DNA of 64,000 nucleotides, taken from contig NBIV01000116.1 in assembly GCA_003194525.1 (NCBI GenBank), positions 1 to 64,000 on the forward strand, given 5' to 3'. The stretch is from Gracilariopsis chorda. Lineage: Eukaryota; Rhodophyta; Florideophyceae; Gracilariales; Gracilariaceae. The position numbers and the translations under genes were made by a program. How positions within the stretch are numbered: the first letter of the stretch is position 1; the number at the start of each line of letters is the position of its first letter. This document shows positions 54,798-64,000 of the stretch, piece after piece. The notes under the pieces are model-generated. The model saw only the letters and a list, made by a program, of their open reading frames with translations. It was not told the origin of the DNA and did no database searches.

Positions 54798-55622
54798 TGA
54801 AGTGCAAAGCCTCAAGGAAGGGATTCTTGGTACTTGAATGCTTTCCTGATATTATCGGTTGTGTAGTGTGTATATGAACTACGCCCCACAATGGTGGATA
54901 TGGACACGTGGAACACTGTTTTGGATCAATTGGCGGTTGGCCACAGTAGTGGATGTTGCCACGAAATGTGGAGTATTTTAGTTGATTTTATTTATGATTT
55001 TCACACCCATTTCTGGGAAGCTAGTACTTAGTGTGACGGCGCACTGCCGTCGCACCAGTAAACCTTACCCAACAAGGGACCCCAACCTGGGGAATTGGCT
55101 CTAGTTGTTACCGCTTGCGCGCGTGCTCTACTCCTCCTTGGACGGAAACGCCGTGAACCACGGGAAATCTAACCCCCTTGCACATCTAACGGGACCCATC
55201 ACTGGGAGTCATATAATTCCAATTGCATTGGTGTTTCGCCCTGTATAGGGATATTGTTACCGGCATCGCCGTTCGCCCCCGTCGCTCTCGCGACTCACTT
55301 CGTCCTCTCTTCCTCCTCTTCGTCCTTCCTTTTCCTCTTTTTAGGGTACCACCTCCCGCTATCCGCGGCCCTCGTGTGCGCATCCCCTCACACACCCCCA
55401 CTTACGTGGAAACCTACCTCTGGGGAGGACGCATTCCCGCTCTCGCGGATAACGATTCTTGTCCTAAACCCTTCTGCGCTAGTCGCGAAGGGTGGCCTCG
55501 GTCTTACAAACCGGCTCCGCCGTGCCACCCCTGGAGGGGCTCTACCCAACTGGGTTTACCTCCACGGAGGAAAGATCCCGAACGTCTTTCGGTGTTTCTC
55601 CCCTTTGGGGCGTTGCACCGCA
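54798..55622 (+). repeat. Solo LTR of family A (825 bp)
   Basis: In this orientation it begins TGAAGTGCAA and ends GTTGCACCGCA, aligning end to end with the reverse complement of 7708-8515. Perfect 5-bp target repeats flank it and no internal element sequence is present, so it arose by LTR-LTR recombination. Family E RT text continues across it without loss once the LTR and one TATGG are disregarded. Stems of the short inverted repeats are kept while loops differ from the 5' LTR of element A (see findings). Confidence 0.95.
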
Positions 55623-55627
55623 TATGG
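55623..55627. repeat. Target site duplication of the solo LTR, right
   Basis: TATGG, matching 54793-54797. Confidence 0.88.
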
Positions 55628-56640
55628 GTTCTGGGAGGTCGTGCATCCTGTATGTCCTTAGTCGTAGCCTTAGAAACTTGGAGCTTTCCCACCAGAACCA
55701 CCTGGCAACGATAGTCCACGGAGTGCTATAAGGGAAACCCCTTCTTCAGTTTCAATGTAACTCTGGGCTGTTCGAGTGGCTTGAAGACCACCCTTCACAT
55801 GTATGAAGTGCTCCTTAAAGGTCACAGAAGATGATAAAATCATCTCAATGGACCATGGCCAACTGTACTTTGACTTTAGACCGAATTTTGGCCATCGTGC
55901 TCAAAAGTAGCTAGCGTAATCATAAGGCCAAGGGGCATACACGTAAACCAAAATAGTCTACTTGGACGTCCTCAAAGAAATCCCGAAAATACATTATACG
56001 GGGGATAGGCTACGTATCCTTCTTTTTCACCGCGTTTAATTTGCAGTAATCAATACAAAACCGTACTTTCCCGTCCTACATGGGCATGAGGACAAAAGAG
56101 CTCGCGTAGTCGGCCTCACTGGACGGTGCACGCTAAATGCACACTGCGGACTTATATTCTCAACCTTCTTGCCTACTACCTCTCTACCTTTTAGGTCTCT
56201 ACGATATGGTCCTTCACATTGGGTCATTGCCCTTTCCTTAAGGTCAATTCGGTGCTTCTCGGCGTCAGTCTCACCCAACCTCTCACACTACATATCAGAG
56301 ACGAACTTGAGAAGGTCAATGAACTGCTCCATGTATGGCTCAAATTTCTTCACCAGGTGGACATTGTGTTCCACACCGGTTCATGGCTCACCAACAGGGA
56401 GCATCTCTTCCGTTTCAATCTCCATAAAGGGGACCGGAGCAGGCATAGCGATCCCTGTTACTGCGACGTTTTGTAATTTTATGTGCTTTTCACGGAAATT
56501 GCTCATTTTGACCGCAAATGGTTGGTTGGGCACCACGTCCATCACCGCAGTTGCTATCAAAGAGAGCTTTCTCTTCACCAATTGAGGATTGTTTTGCAAC
56601 AAATGCAGACTTGAGGACTTGCATATTGCAGCAGTGGTCA
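55628..56640 (-). pseudogene. RT N-terminal half of family E, broken
   Basis: HRIDLKERAMTQ...PYRRDLKGREVV near 56200-56270 and GKVRFCIDYCKLN-like text near 56040-56090 align with family A RT. Later RT motifs appear in other frames. The segment 56381-56641 (PNQPFAVKMSNF) matches the protease-RT linker of family A. Confidence 0.77.
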
Positions 56641-56899
56641 CCTATATTAAAGAGCATATGACTGTTGGCTTCGCCAGTCTGGCCTTATTGGATACGGTCG
56701 TCGTGGCAAATTTTACAATTTCTGGGGCAGGCTTGGGTCTCGAGCGCGACCGTTTAATTGCCAGTGGTGGTCTTCGATGAAATTGACCACCTTTTAGAGG
56801 GGATACATTGATTTTACATAGCTACCAAGAAAGCTTGTACATTGGATGCCTTGTGCTGCATGGCTCGGATATAAACGGATCTAATTTCTCTCATTGAGG

Positions 56900-57140
56900 T
56901 GACTAAACTAGACATGAAGTGCAAGAATTCTGCAAATTACCATCGACCGAAGCCATGCGCCTGTAATCGTAGTCGAATTTTTATCCTTAATATCCCTTTC
57001 CCAGCCCAGTGTTAACGCCTTCGGATGTACGAAATTGGGGCCTGCTCTGTTATTTGAGACCGATTTCAACGTTATTGTGGTATTACATTGCATTACCAAG
57101 GTTCCATGCGCTTTATGAAAAATTTTCCCCACAACGCATA
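56900..57140 (-). pseudogene. Protease remnant of family E
   Basis: RAGPNFVHPKAL aligns with TGAGPNFVVESLL of family A; the active-site Asp-Thr-Gly has decayed (NNRAGP). Only this block is recognisable. Confidence 0.65.
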
Positions 57141-57639
57141 GTGCTTCCTCCAGGTCTTCTCATTGCTGCAGAGCATATACCGGCTCGAGACGTTCGTTTT
57201 ATTGTCATCTGGTTCCTTCTTCTTTCCTGTTTCTGTGGTCTTCCATTCCAGTGGTTTAAGCGACAGTTCTGAGAGAAGCCACACACCTCTATGGGTCCCT
57301 CTCGTCGCTTTTCTGCAACGTCTGCACCACAATATCATCCTGTCTGTCTAGTTACGCGAAGGTCTACCTTTCCTCCTCAACCATATTTAACTCAGGTTGC
57401 TACACCGGCATCGTCAAAATAGCAACATACTTCGAAAGCCCTGGTGTACCAACGGCCCTCGGAGAAAAGGTCCTACGAAAGTGGCCCACGGCTCTGTGCA
57501 CCTTAAAATTCCCCTTCCTTCGTGCAATAACTTATTTGCTGATGTCTTCAGGCATGTACGTAATACAACTACATGGCTGGAAGGTGAACTGACAGTTCTA
57601 ACAAGGCAGTTTAGACTTCGTAATGATGTCCTTTTCGCG

Positions 57640-59100
57640 GACTATGGTCGAAATACCGGGGTGTCTCCGGGGGCCATATGGTCGTTGTTCGTGACGAAAA
57701 GACCGGTGGTGCTCCTGACGGACATGAAGAGAATTTCATCCAAATAGCATCTGCAGTGTGATTTTTCTAATGCTAAGTACGTATCCGGTGGAGACTCTAT
57801 CATGTGGGTCTTTGCTTCTCCAGCTAGGGGTATGGAGCGGCCCCTGGTATCTTGTATCTCAGTCACCATTTTGACGAAAAGTAATGTAGTTCTTCCCGTA
57901 TTCTTCGGCACACGACACAAGTTGACGTAGCATAAAGTTCGTGTGGGCGGTTGAGAGGTTTCGAATATGAGACTGCATCGCTGGGAGTAGTCCGACGATA
58001 TATTGTCACTAAACCTCGCCCTGAGTGAAAGCAATCCCACATTTGGGGCTCTCGTGTATAGTTGGTCGGCGTAGTCCATCTCGGACATATTAGAGGTCTG
58101 ATAGCATCCATTTCTGTCCTGGTAGGCATCCATTACATTGTCAAAGGTCACGTACGTTTTCAGCGGGTAATACACGATCTCTGGAAAGGTCCTTAGGAGC
58201 CCATGATCTCGGGCATCGATGGCGTTAGCCGAGCCAGAGATGTTGGCGACCATTCGGTGCATTGCAATTCCCCTTCAGAAGAACTGGAAATAATAAGTGC
58301 AGCTCCTTCATGTACTCTATTCTGATCACAGGACACTTGGAACGAACGCAAGAACCTAAGCCCTGTAATGAGACCTTTCTCAGAGAACTCATCCAGGATG
58401 GGCAATTGCATTCTCTTCGCCCACCCGGAAATTATCTTGGCAACCAACGAGGTATCCCACGTACAGAGATCCAACAGGCAGTACGTAATTACGTCTAAGA
58501 CCTTTTGGAAAAGTTCATTAGTAGTGAAAATTGGTTTGAGGTGCCGAACGTCGGCCTCATCCGTATCGATGTCTGAAGACTCCAAAGAGTCCGAATGGTA
58601 AATGATCAAGTCCGATTAGCACCTCTTCCGATTACTCGTACTCGATTTACGCCTTCGGCTAAGTCTCTTCTTCCTATGGATTTAGAGACTCCGAAAGCTT
58701 TCTTTTTGGACTTGCTCTTCATGTTCCTCGATGTACTCGGCGGCGTACCGAACTCCATGTTGTCCACTTGTTCTACAACTGGAGCGGCCTCTTGGCCTCT
58801 AGGGTGTCACTTCTCCAGACGTTATGTGGGCGGATGGACCTTCCTGGGATGCATCCACGCCAGGGACTACTTTTATAGCCGATCCCTGAGGTCCAGTGTA
58901 AGCTGGCCGATGGCAGTGGAATGTGCCTGCATGGCGTGTGATTTCTCCTTGGATGTTCATGAAAGTAGACTCCATTAAGAAGGCTGGATAAACGACTGGA
59001 TGTACCAGTTGGTCTGCCAGAAAGAACAGGTGTTCCTGCAATAGTCTATTCAGTAGGTCTATTAGGAGTTGCTCTACTTGTTTTTTTTTCATTAATAGAG
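57640..59100 (-). pseudogene. Gag of family E, broken
   Basis: A coiled-coil-like N part (VEQLLIDLLNRLLQEH) near 59040-59090, a basic/serine tract (RLSRRRKSSTS, then HSDSLESSDIDTDEAD) near 58540-58670 and a capsid-like part (57642-58262, with MDYADQLYTRAPNVG aligned to ETDYSVRLNKAFHRCG of family A) occur in the Gag order of family A. Frames change several times. Confidence 0.72.
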
Positions 59101-59545
59101 GAGTTGCGGCCAGAGGAAAGCGGTGATATCTTTTACCATACGGGAAATGGGAGCAGGAGCGATTAAGTCGTGGTCAGCTTTATTCCTTGGACCTTGTGAA
59201 AGGTTGAGCGGGACCATCCTCTCGTGGACGTGAGCGACCAATGAAGAATCTACTTTTATCCTTTAAGGATTGCCCACAGGGTGTATTACACGTCCACTGG
59301 AGCTGCTTTGGGTACTCCTGCGGTCACTACTATTGTTCAACTGGGTGGGAAATGAGGTAAGAGCTCCTTCGGGAGGTACAGCTGCTGCCGGGTTCTCTTG
59401 TAAGAATTCGGTTCTGGGATTGGTTGGTTAGTTGTCCATATGGTCTGTGGTGCTTTGGAGCCAGTTGCTTGGACTAATCATCCTGTGGTAGAATTCCTAT
59501 TTCTAGGCTTCTTCCGTTGAGATCCAAAACGGCTGTTAAGGTAAT

Positions 59546-59564
59546 GGTTTAGGTCGGGAGACCA
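59546..59564 (-). promoter_or_regulatory. Primer-binding site of family E
   Basis: On the minus strand this reads TGGTCTCCCGACCT then AAACC. It begins with the canonical TGG, which complements the tRNA CCA tail. Confidence 0.72.
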
Positions 59565-59566
59565 GT

Positions 59567-60110
59567 TTTAGTACAATGCTACGCCTTTTAGCGAAGTAGA
59601 GTAGTAGTTTAATGGGTGTAGTAGGAGCAAAGGGCGGGGCACTTTTGTAAAGGTCCAATGGGGGTCTATTGATGATGCAGACGTCAACTGCTGGCGAGGC
59701 ACAATATGCAGGCGCTATCTCAAATCTGTATCTGTAGGAAGAATGATGGCTATGGCTTAGAAGTATTTGGCGTCCTACTCCCTGCATGTGGCTGCACGAT
59801 CACGGTGGTGGTTGCTTGCTTTTACTCTTCGGATATCGGTGCCACTGAAGCCACCCTGTATGGATGTTGAAGCCCTCTGACCTCCGTTAGCTATCCCTAA
59901 AAGAACAATAACATTATATACATAATAAAATCTATGGCCAACGTGCTTTGGCTCTGCCGCTGTTCACTGTTATGTCCTGCCTTGGTGCTCAGGTTGACCA
60001 CGTGGAATACGTTAGCCGGCAATGTTGTGACCACCTCTCCCAGCCCGCACGTATGCGGACTACTTCCCCAACCTGCCCCACTTTCATTGTTCTACAGCTA
60101 GGCACCCAAG
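59567..60110 (-). repeat. 5' LTR of family E (right boundary approximate)
   Basis: The start aligns with the start of the family A LTR (GTACAATGC against GGTGCAATGC). Much of it recurs at 28400-29060. The right limit is set where that similarity ends. Confidence 0.62.
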
Positions 60111-60159
60111 CAGAATGAATTACCACTTCCTAGAAGAGTAGAATATTCACGAAACTGAA

Positions 60160-60700
60160 GATTTCTAGAACCAAAACTGTAGAGCAATTCATATACGCAT
60201 ACCCTCTAGGCAACGTGGATCATGAATGATTCGGTACCGATGTGGCTTCGTTTCAACTCAGGTGTGAGTGGACCCTTCAACAATTTGGGTGAAATTCGAT
60301 ATTACTTTCATATGGTATTTTGAGACCCTTTGTGGGTGATTTCTATGATATCGGGAATAGATGGACGCACGGTAAGCTTACGAAGGTTATTCACGGCTAG
60401 CATGATTCACACATGTCGTATTGCGCAGTGGCCGGCCGTGCGACTCAGTGAAACAAACGTGTGAACCACAAGTTTGGCACACTACAGTAGTGGTAATCTT
60501 AGTTTTATTAGGTCCTAATAGTACTTAAGGGAGGACGGTCCAGCCGTCTCACCGTAGAGTAAAGAAAAGCTGTGACTTGGCTCTGAGTGTACCACCTGGG
60601 TGAAGTGACCAACTCATCCTGTGGTTTCATCCCGTCCGGTCTCGTTACAATCACCCACACGGTATCAACAGCGACCTATGATCCATTTTTCGCCGTGGTT
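60160..60700 (+). pseudogene. Family C gag fragment
   Basis: It aligns with 31050-31480 (GTGGATCATGAATGATTC, ATAGATGGACGC, GTACTTAAGGGAGGA), and its last part resembles 31680-31820. It is a truncated second copy in the same orientation. Confidence 0.8.
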
Positions 60701-62265
60701 TTGACTGGAGTCAAATGGAATCAATGTCTTGGTTACATGTTATTGTAAGAACAGATAGTCATTCGACTCAATACTGAGTTTTCCCGTGCTTGTTGAAGAA
60801 TTGACACCTTCAGCGCATGGTCTCTTTTGGCTTTCCCTACGAGCACACGGGATGTACATTCTTCCTTGGTTCTTTTCTGCTTTCATCCCTGTTTTCTTTG
60901 GACTCTTCATAGATCAGAACATCGTTAAAACGGACCTGTGCACCACCTCTACCAGCTGGTAGCACGATTTTCCATAACACCTCCACCGTGATAGCCGGGA
61001 GCCACCTCTGTGTTACACCCGAGCATTGCGTGGTACCCTGGGCTCCATCGACAAGCCTGCTTCGACAATGAGGAAAACTGCAAATAACGTAAGAGTTGAA
61101 TGCTCGTGTTTCGCACTTGCGTCACGCGCCATGAAGAATCGCGTCATAGAAAGGATACGGGGGTACTCCGCTCACTATAGCAAAATTAATGCTACACATG
61201 GTAGGTTAAGAGGCCATCAGTGGCATGCCCTACTTGCTGTTATTGCTTCTTCAAGTGCGTATATTTCATTCCTTGCTCAATCGTCGTTGCCTTTCCTTTC
61301 CTACTTCCTTCACGTCTTTAACTCATTTGACCATCCCTCAAACTATATACGCCTGGTTTGAAGAGAAGTTTGGAGATGAAAACCATTGAAACCGTCAAAG
61401 ATGACTCCAAAAGCTTGCATGAGTTAATTAAAGAAGATGTCGACTGCCAGTTGTCGTTTTTATTCCATCCGTTAATCATCACCAGCACGCTGCGATCTTT
61501 TCGTGAACTACTGGAGTATAGTGGGGCGTTCTGGGATGGGTAAAAGGCCACCGTGTGATAGGTTTGTGGGGGGCTACAGTAATTCATAAAGCGGGGAGAA
61601 GAAGGACGTACGGGTTCTGAATGTAAGGATCGTGCTTAATTTTAGTTACAATAAACTTGGATGCAAATTGACAAAGTGATTGTCGGGAAAACCTCGTCTC
61701 CCTTTTTTCAGCAAATCAAAACTCTCTCTGGTCATCTTTGCGGTCGCCTTTTCATGTTGGAATCCACCTAACCATCTCCGCCAACACAATCCACCCAATC
61801 CACTTTTTTTTACCAGTACGCCAACTTCATCGTCCTGCCCGACCACCCTGGCCGTTTCTACCTATTTCTTGACAGCATTCAATTCGCAACCTCAGTCTTT
61901 ATTAACACACACATGCCCCCAACCACATACAGTCGTTTACTTCGTTTGCGTTCGCACCGCCCTTGAGTCTCCCGCTGCCTCCCACACTTACACAAAAAGG
62001 AAGGACTTTGTCGGCTTTGTCCTCGTTCTCGGCCTGCGGAACCGCAGCAGCCTGCCGAGCCAGTTCTGCTGCGGCATCTTCCACGTCCTCTCTCTTGTCT
62101 ATCTTCCAGTCACCACCCTGTGCAACCTGGCCTTCAAGCAGTTTTCCCTGCAACCGCCTGTTCGCGTTCTTCTCCGCCTTGTCATCGACGTCACCACGAC
62201 CAACGAGGCACGCAAGAGAACCGTAAAACTTCTGCTCCTGCCTGCAGGGCTTGCCACTACTTTGC
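60701..62265. other. Unannotated stretch left of the Harbinger-like locus
   Basis: Opposed open frames at 61680-62273 (plus) and 61902-62288 (minus) overlap. The minus frame encodes a charged, helix-prone protein (KREDVEDAAAELARQAA), the plus frame a low-complexity one; neither is recognised. A 111-residue plus frame at 61026-61361 also lacks features. Confidence 0.35.
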
Positions 62266-63378
62266 ATGTGTGAAGGACGCGCGAGCAATGAACTTTATCG
62301 CTTTTGGCGTGCTTTTGAGACCACACTCAAAATGTCAAGCCCACGAACCGGAAGTGAGAAGAATGTGCTAGTCCCCACTGTGGAGGGGCGTGACACGCTA
62401 GAGTTTGATATGGCAAGAGAATGTATGAATGATACAGTCTTTCTTGATGACGACAAAGTCGTTGGAAGGTCCATGAACTGCAATAGGAGCGTTGTTTTGG
62501 AGGAAGGCGAGCAAGGAGCTCAGAGCGCTCCCGTGATTGATGCCCCGTTACTTGCGGAGAAAGATCTAAACGTCTCTGAGACTGCTGGCTCTGTCAGTTT
62601 ACCGGTCAAATGTGTAAAGAGAAAGAGGGCAACAGTTGGTGCTCAAGAATTAGCATCTTTTGTGGGCAGATATGGTAAACATTTTGCTGCGTACTACAAG
62701 GGAGGAGAGCGTGCTGTTCAACGAAAGATACCGGCCGCTGTGTGGAAAGCAATCTAAAAGGACTTTTTGGAGTCTACAGAAGCCCAATGAGTGGCTACGG
62801 GTGCGGTGTTCACTGAGGAGGATCTCCCACGGGAGAGGACAGTGCAGTATGCATTACGATCTGCCCTAAGAGAAGTTTCTACTGGCACATTTGACCCAGA
62901 AACCTGTAAAACGTTCTTCCCGCAAGATAATGATCTGATGTGACGTCTCAAAAACGCTGAAACTTTTAACAGGAAGAAGATGTTGGATTCTAGGGAATAT
63001 CTCACAAACGGCTCTATAGTCTCCAATGTCAGTGTAGAGGCCGAGTAAAGCGCAAGCAACAGTAGTTCCGGTAGCATAAAAACTAAAAAGCAACTTCAAA
63101 GTAGACGGGAATTGACGGAAAATGCTTTTGATGCCGTTACAAGTATGCGTGACCTGATTGAGACGAAATCTTCTCATTTGAAACGTGCTGTACAAGAGCA
63201 GACTAAACTGCAATCCGACGACGTCAAAAACCGTCAATACCTTCGTCAACTTCAGATCAATGCGCTCCACAGTAAGGAAGTGGATAGAAAGATGAAGCGC
63301 CTGATACTACTGCGCGACCAACAAGTCATAACAGAGGAAGAAGTTAATGAAAAGATGAAAATATTCGTACAACTGTAG
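62266..63378 (+). pseudogene. Harbinger-associated accessory protein (putative), four in-frame stops
   Basis: One frame is readable from ATG 62266 (or 62332) to 63378 with stops only at 62755, 62788, 62941 and 63046. The middle is moderately basic (VKCVKRKRATVG); the C terminus (from about 63112) is strongly helical, ending with ALHSKEVDRKMKRLILLRDQ and TEEEVNEKMKIF, a coiled-coil-like tail. Harbinger elements encode a DNA-binding partner beside the transposase, and this convergent frame is the natural candidate, though no clear Myb/SANT repeat is seen. Its last 127 bp overlap the 3' end of the opposing transposase frame. Confidence 0.5.
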
Positions 63379-63992
63379 CCCTGCCACTCACCCTCAATCA
63401 ATTCGAGCTGTTGCAGACTTATACTGAAATGTTGGCGCCTTCGATGCAAAACGTTTGTTATGATGGGTGCACTTTCGAACATGAGAGCAATTGAAGACCG
63501 CCGGTTAGGGCAGATGTCTAGAAACCTCTTAAAGAGCATTTTCATTCGACCAATATCCCACTCTATCCTCACCCAGTCTCCAGAATGCAGTTGGTTGAGT
63601 GCTCGCATGACCGGGTCTGAATCCACGCCGACTACCTCACGCGCGTCAATTCGTCGCAAAACAAAGTGGTCTAGCCCCAAATATCGTGGATTGCCAAGCC
63701 GATACTCCACAGGATAAGGCAAGTTGTGAGCTACAGAAAGGTATTGCTGACAGTTGCGTGCTAAATCTGTATCACGTAACACGGATATATCATGAAAAGA
63801 ACCCGTGTATCCAGCAGCAACAAACTGAAACACACAGTTGTGATCAATTAAAACAGCAGTTTTAAAACAGTACAGCTTCTTTCGGCCGTTAGAATATGCT
63901 CGATAATGAGCTCTCCGCGGTCGCCGTATTTTGCAGAGCGTACCGTCAACATATCCTAAGCACCCCAGACAAAAAGGGGTTCCTGTTGTGCA
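63252..63992 (-). CDS. Harbinger-type transposase (DDE_4 nuclease), partial
   Basis: The minus strand encodes CLGYVDGT (first catalytic Asp) near 63940-63970, then VLIDHNCVFQFVAAGYTGSFHDISVLRDTDL across 63833, then HFVLRRIDAREVVG, and RIEWDIGRMKMLFKRF with the Glu-bearing helix. These match the IS5/Harbinger nuclease fold. The frame is open up to 63992; an in-frame TGA lies at the extreme edge, where CAACAG suggests a 3' splice site, so an upstream exon probably lies to the right. The C-terminal tail past IEGEW looks unlike transposase and may be spurious. Confidence 0.78.
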   Translation of the reverse strand, partial: CTTGTPFCLGCLGYVDGTLCKIRRPRRAHYRAYSNGRKKLYCFKTAVLIDHNCVFQFVAAGYTGSFHDISVLRDTDLARNCQQYLSVAHNLPYPVEYRLGNPRYLGLDHFVLRRIDAREVVGVDSDPVMRALNQLHSGDWVRIEWDIGRMKMLFKRFLDICPNRRSSIALMFESAPIITNVLHRRRQHFSISLQQLELIEGEWQGYSCTNIFIFSLTSSSVMTCWSRSSIRRFIFLSTSLLWSALI

Positions 63993-64000
63993 TCACTTTC

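Larger units (their letters stand above)
53200..60110 (-). mobile_element. Ty3/gypsy retrotransposon, family E, old and broken
   Basis: Minus-strand order is 5' LTR (59567 to about 60110), primer site, gag, protease, RT, RNase H and integrase. All parts carry stops and frameshifts. Each domain aligns with family A but is diverged. A solo family A LTR splits the RT. The left end is not defined because no 3' LTR is recognisable. Confidence 0.83.

Noticed and set aside
61680-62288. Opposed 197- and 128-codon frames left of the Harbinger-like locus
   Set aside because: They share the same DNA on opposite strands, and neither has a recognisable domain to decide between them.
1-64000. tRNA, rRNA and known snRNA genes
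   Set aside because: I looked for T-arm (GGTTCGA-TCC) and conserved rRNA motifs and found none with a matching cloverleaf or context.

Overview
The window is nuclear DNA of a eukaryote. It holds no operons and no bacterial-type genes. It is dominated by LTR retrotransposons of the Ty3/gypsy superfamily, with a Helitron, pogo/Tigger-type and Harbinger-type DNA transposons, and only two convincing host genes. Those two genes are intronless, encode secreted proteins, and have TATA boxes about 140-170 bp upstream. A compact-gene, retrotransposon-rich alga (my best guess is a florideophyte red alga) or an oomycete-like organism would fit, but the sequence alone does not settle the taxon.

Layout. 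1-8515: most of a Ty3/gypsy element (family A, minus strand) with gag, pol and its 5' LTR; its 3' LTR lies off the left edge. 8516-8868: an RT fragment of a second family A copy. 8869-10682: a broken PIF1-type helicase from a Helitron, followed by about 0.7 kb of hairpin and foldback repeats. 11746-12326: a possible broken secreted-protein gene. 13534-14193 and 18816-19487: two paralogous secreted eight-cysteine proteins on the minus strand. 21308-23548: a Tigger/pogo transposon with terminal inverted repeats. 24079-25160: a second, decayed pogo-like transposase. 26640-29060: LTR pieces. About 29330-51685: an old family C gypsy element (plus strand), split by a RepHel Helitron (about 34.7-40.85 kb) and by a very young, unrelated gypsy element D (42395-47999) with identical 356-bp LTRs. 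About 53200-60110: an old family E gypsy element (minus strand), split at 54798-55622 by a solo family A LTR with a TATGG target duplication. 60160-60700: a family C gag fragment. 61680-64000: a Harbinger-like locus that runs off the right edge.

The strongest unexplained signal is in families A, C and E, which share one lineage (related gag with a basic/serine tract, related protease and RT, and the same tRNA primer site). Family A is filled from end to end, in LTR, gag, pol and 3' noncoding DNA alike, with tiny inverted repeats of the form CCNN-loop-NNGG, about one every 20-30 bp. The 5' LTR and the solo LTR allow a comparison: the loops change while the arms stay paired, and at least one pair shows a compensatory change. 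Family C carries a related motif, ACCA-N(2-4)-TGGT. I know of no description of such a hairpin-studded retrotransposon lineage.

A second link is a seven-residue motif, PRIPIRT, found near the N terminus of family A Gag and just after the signal peptide of both host secreted proteins.
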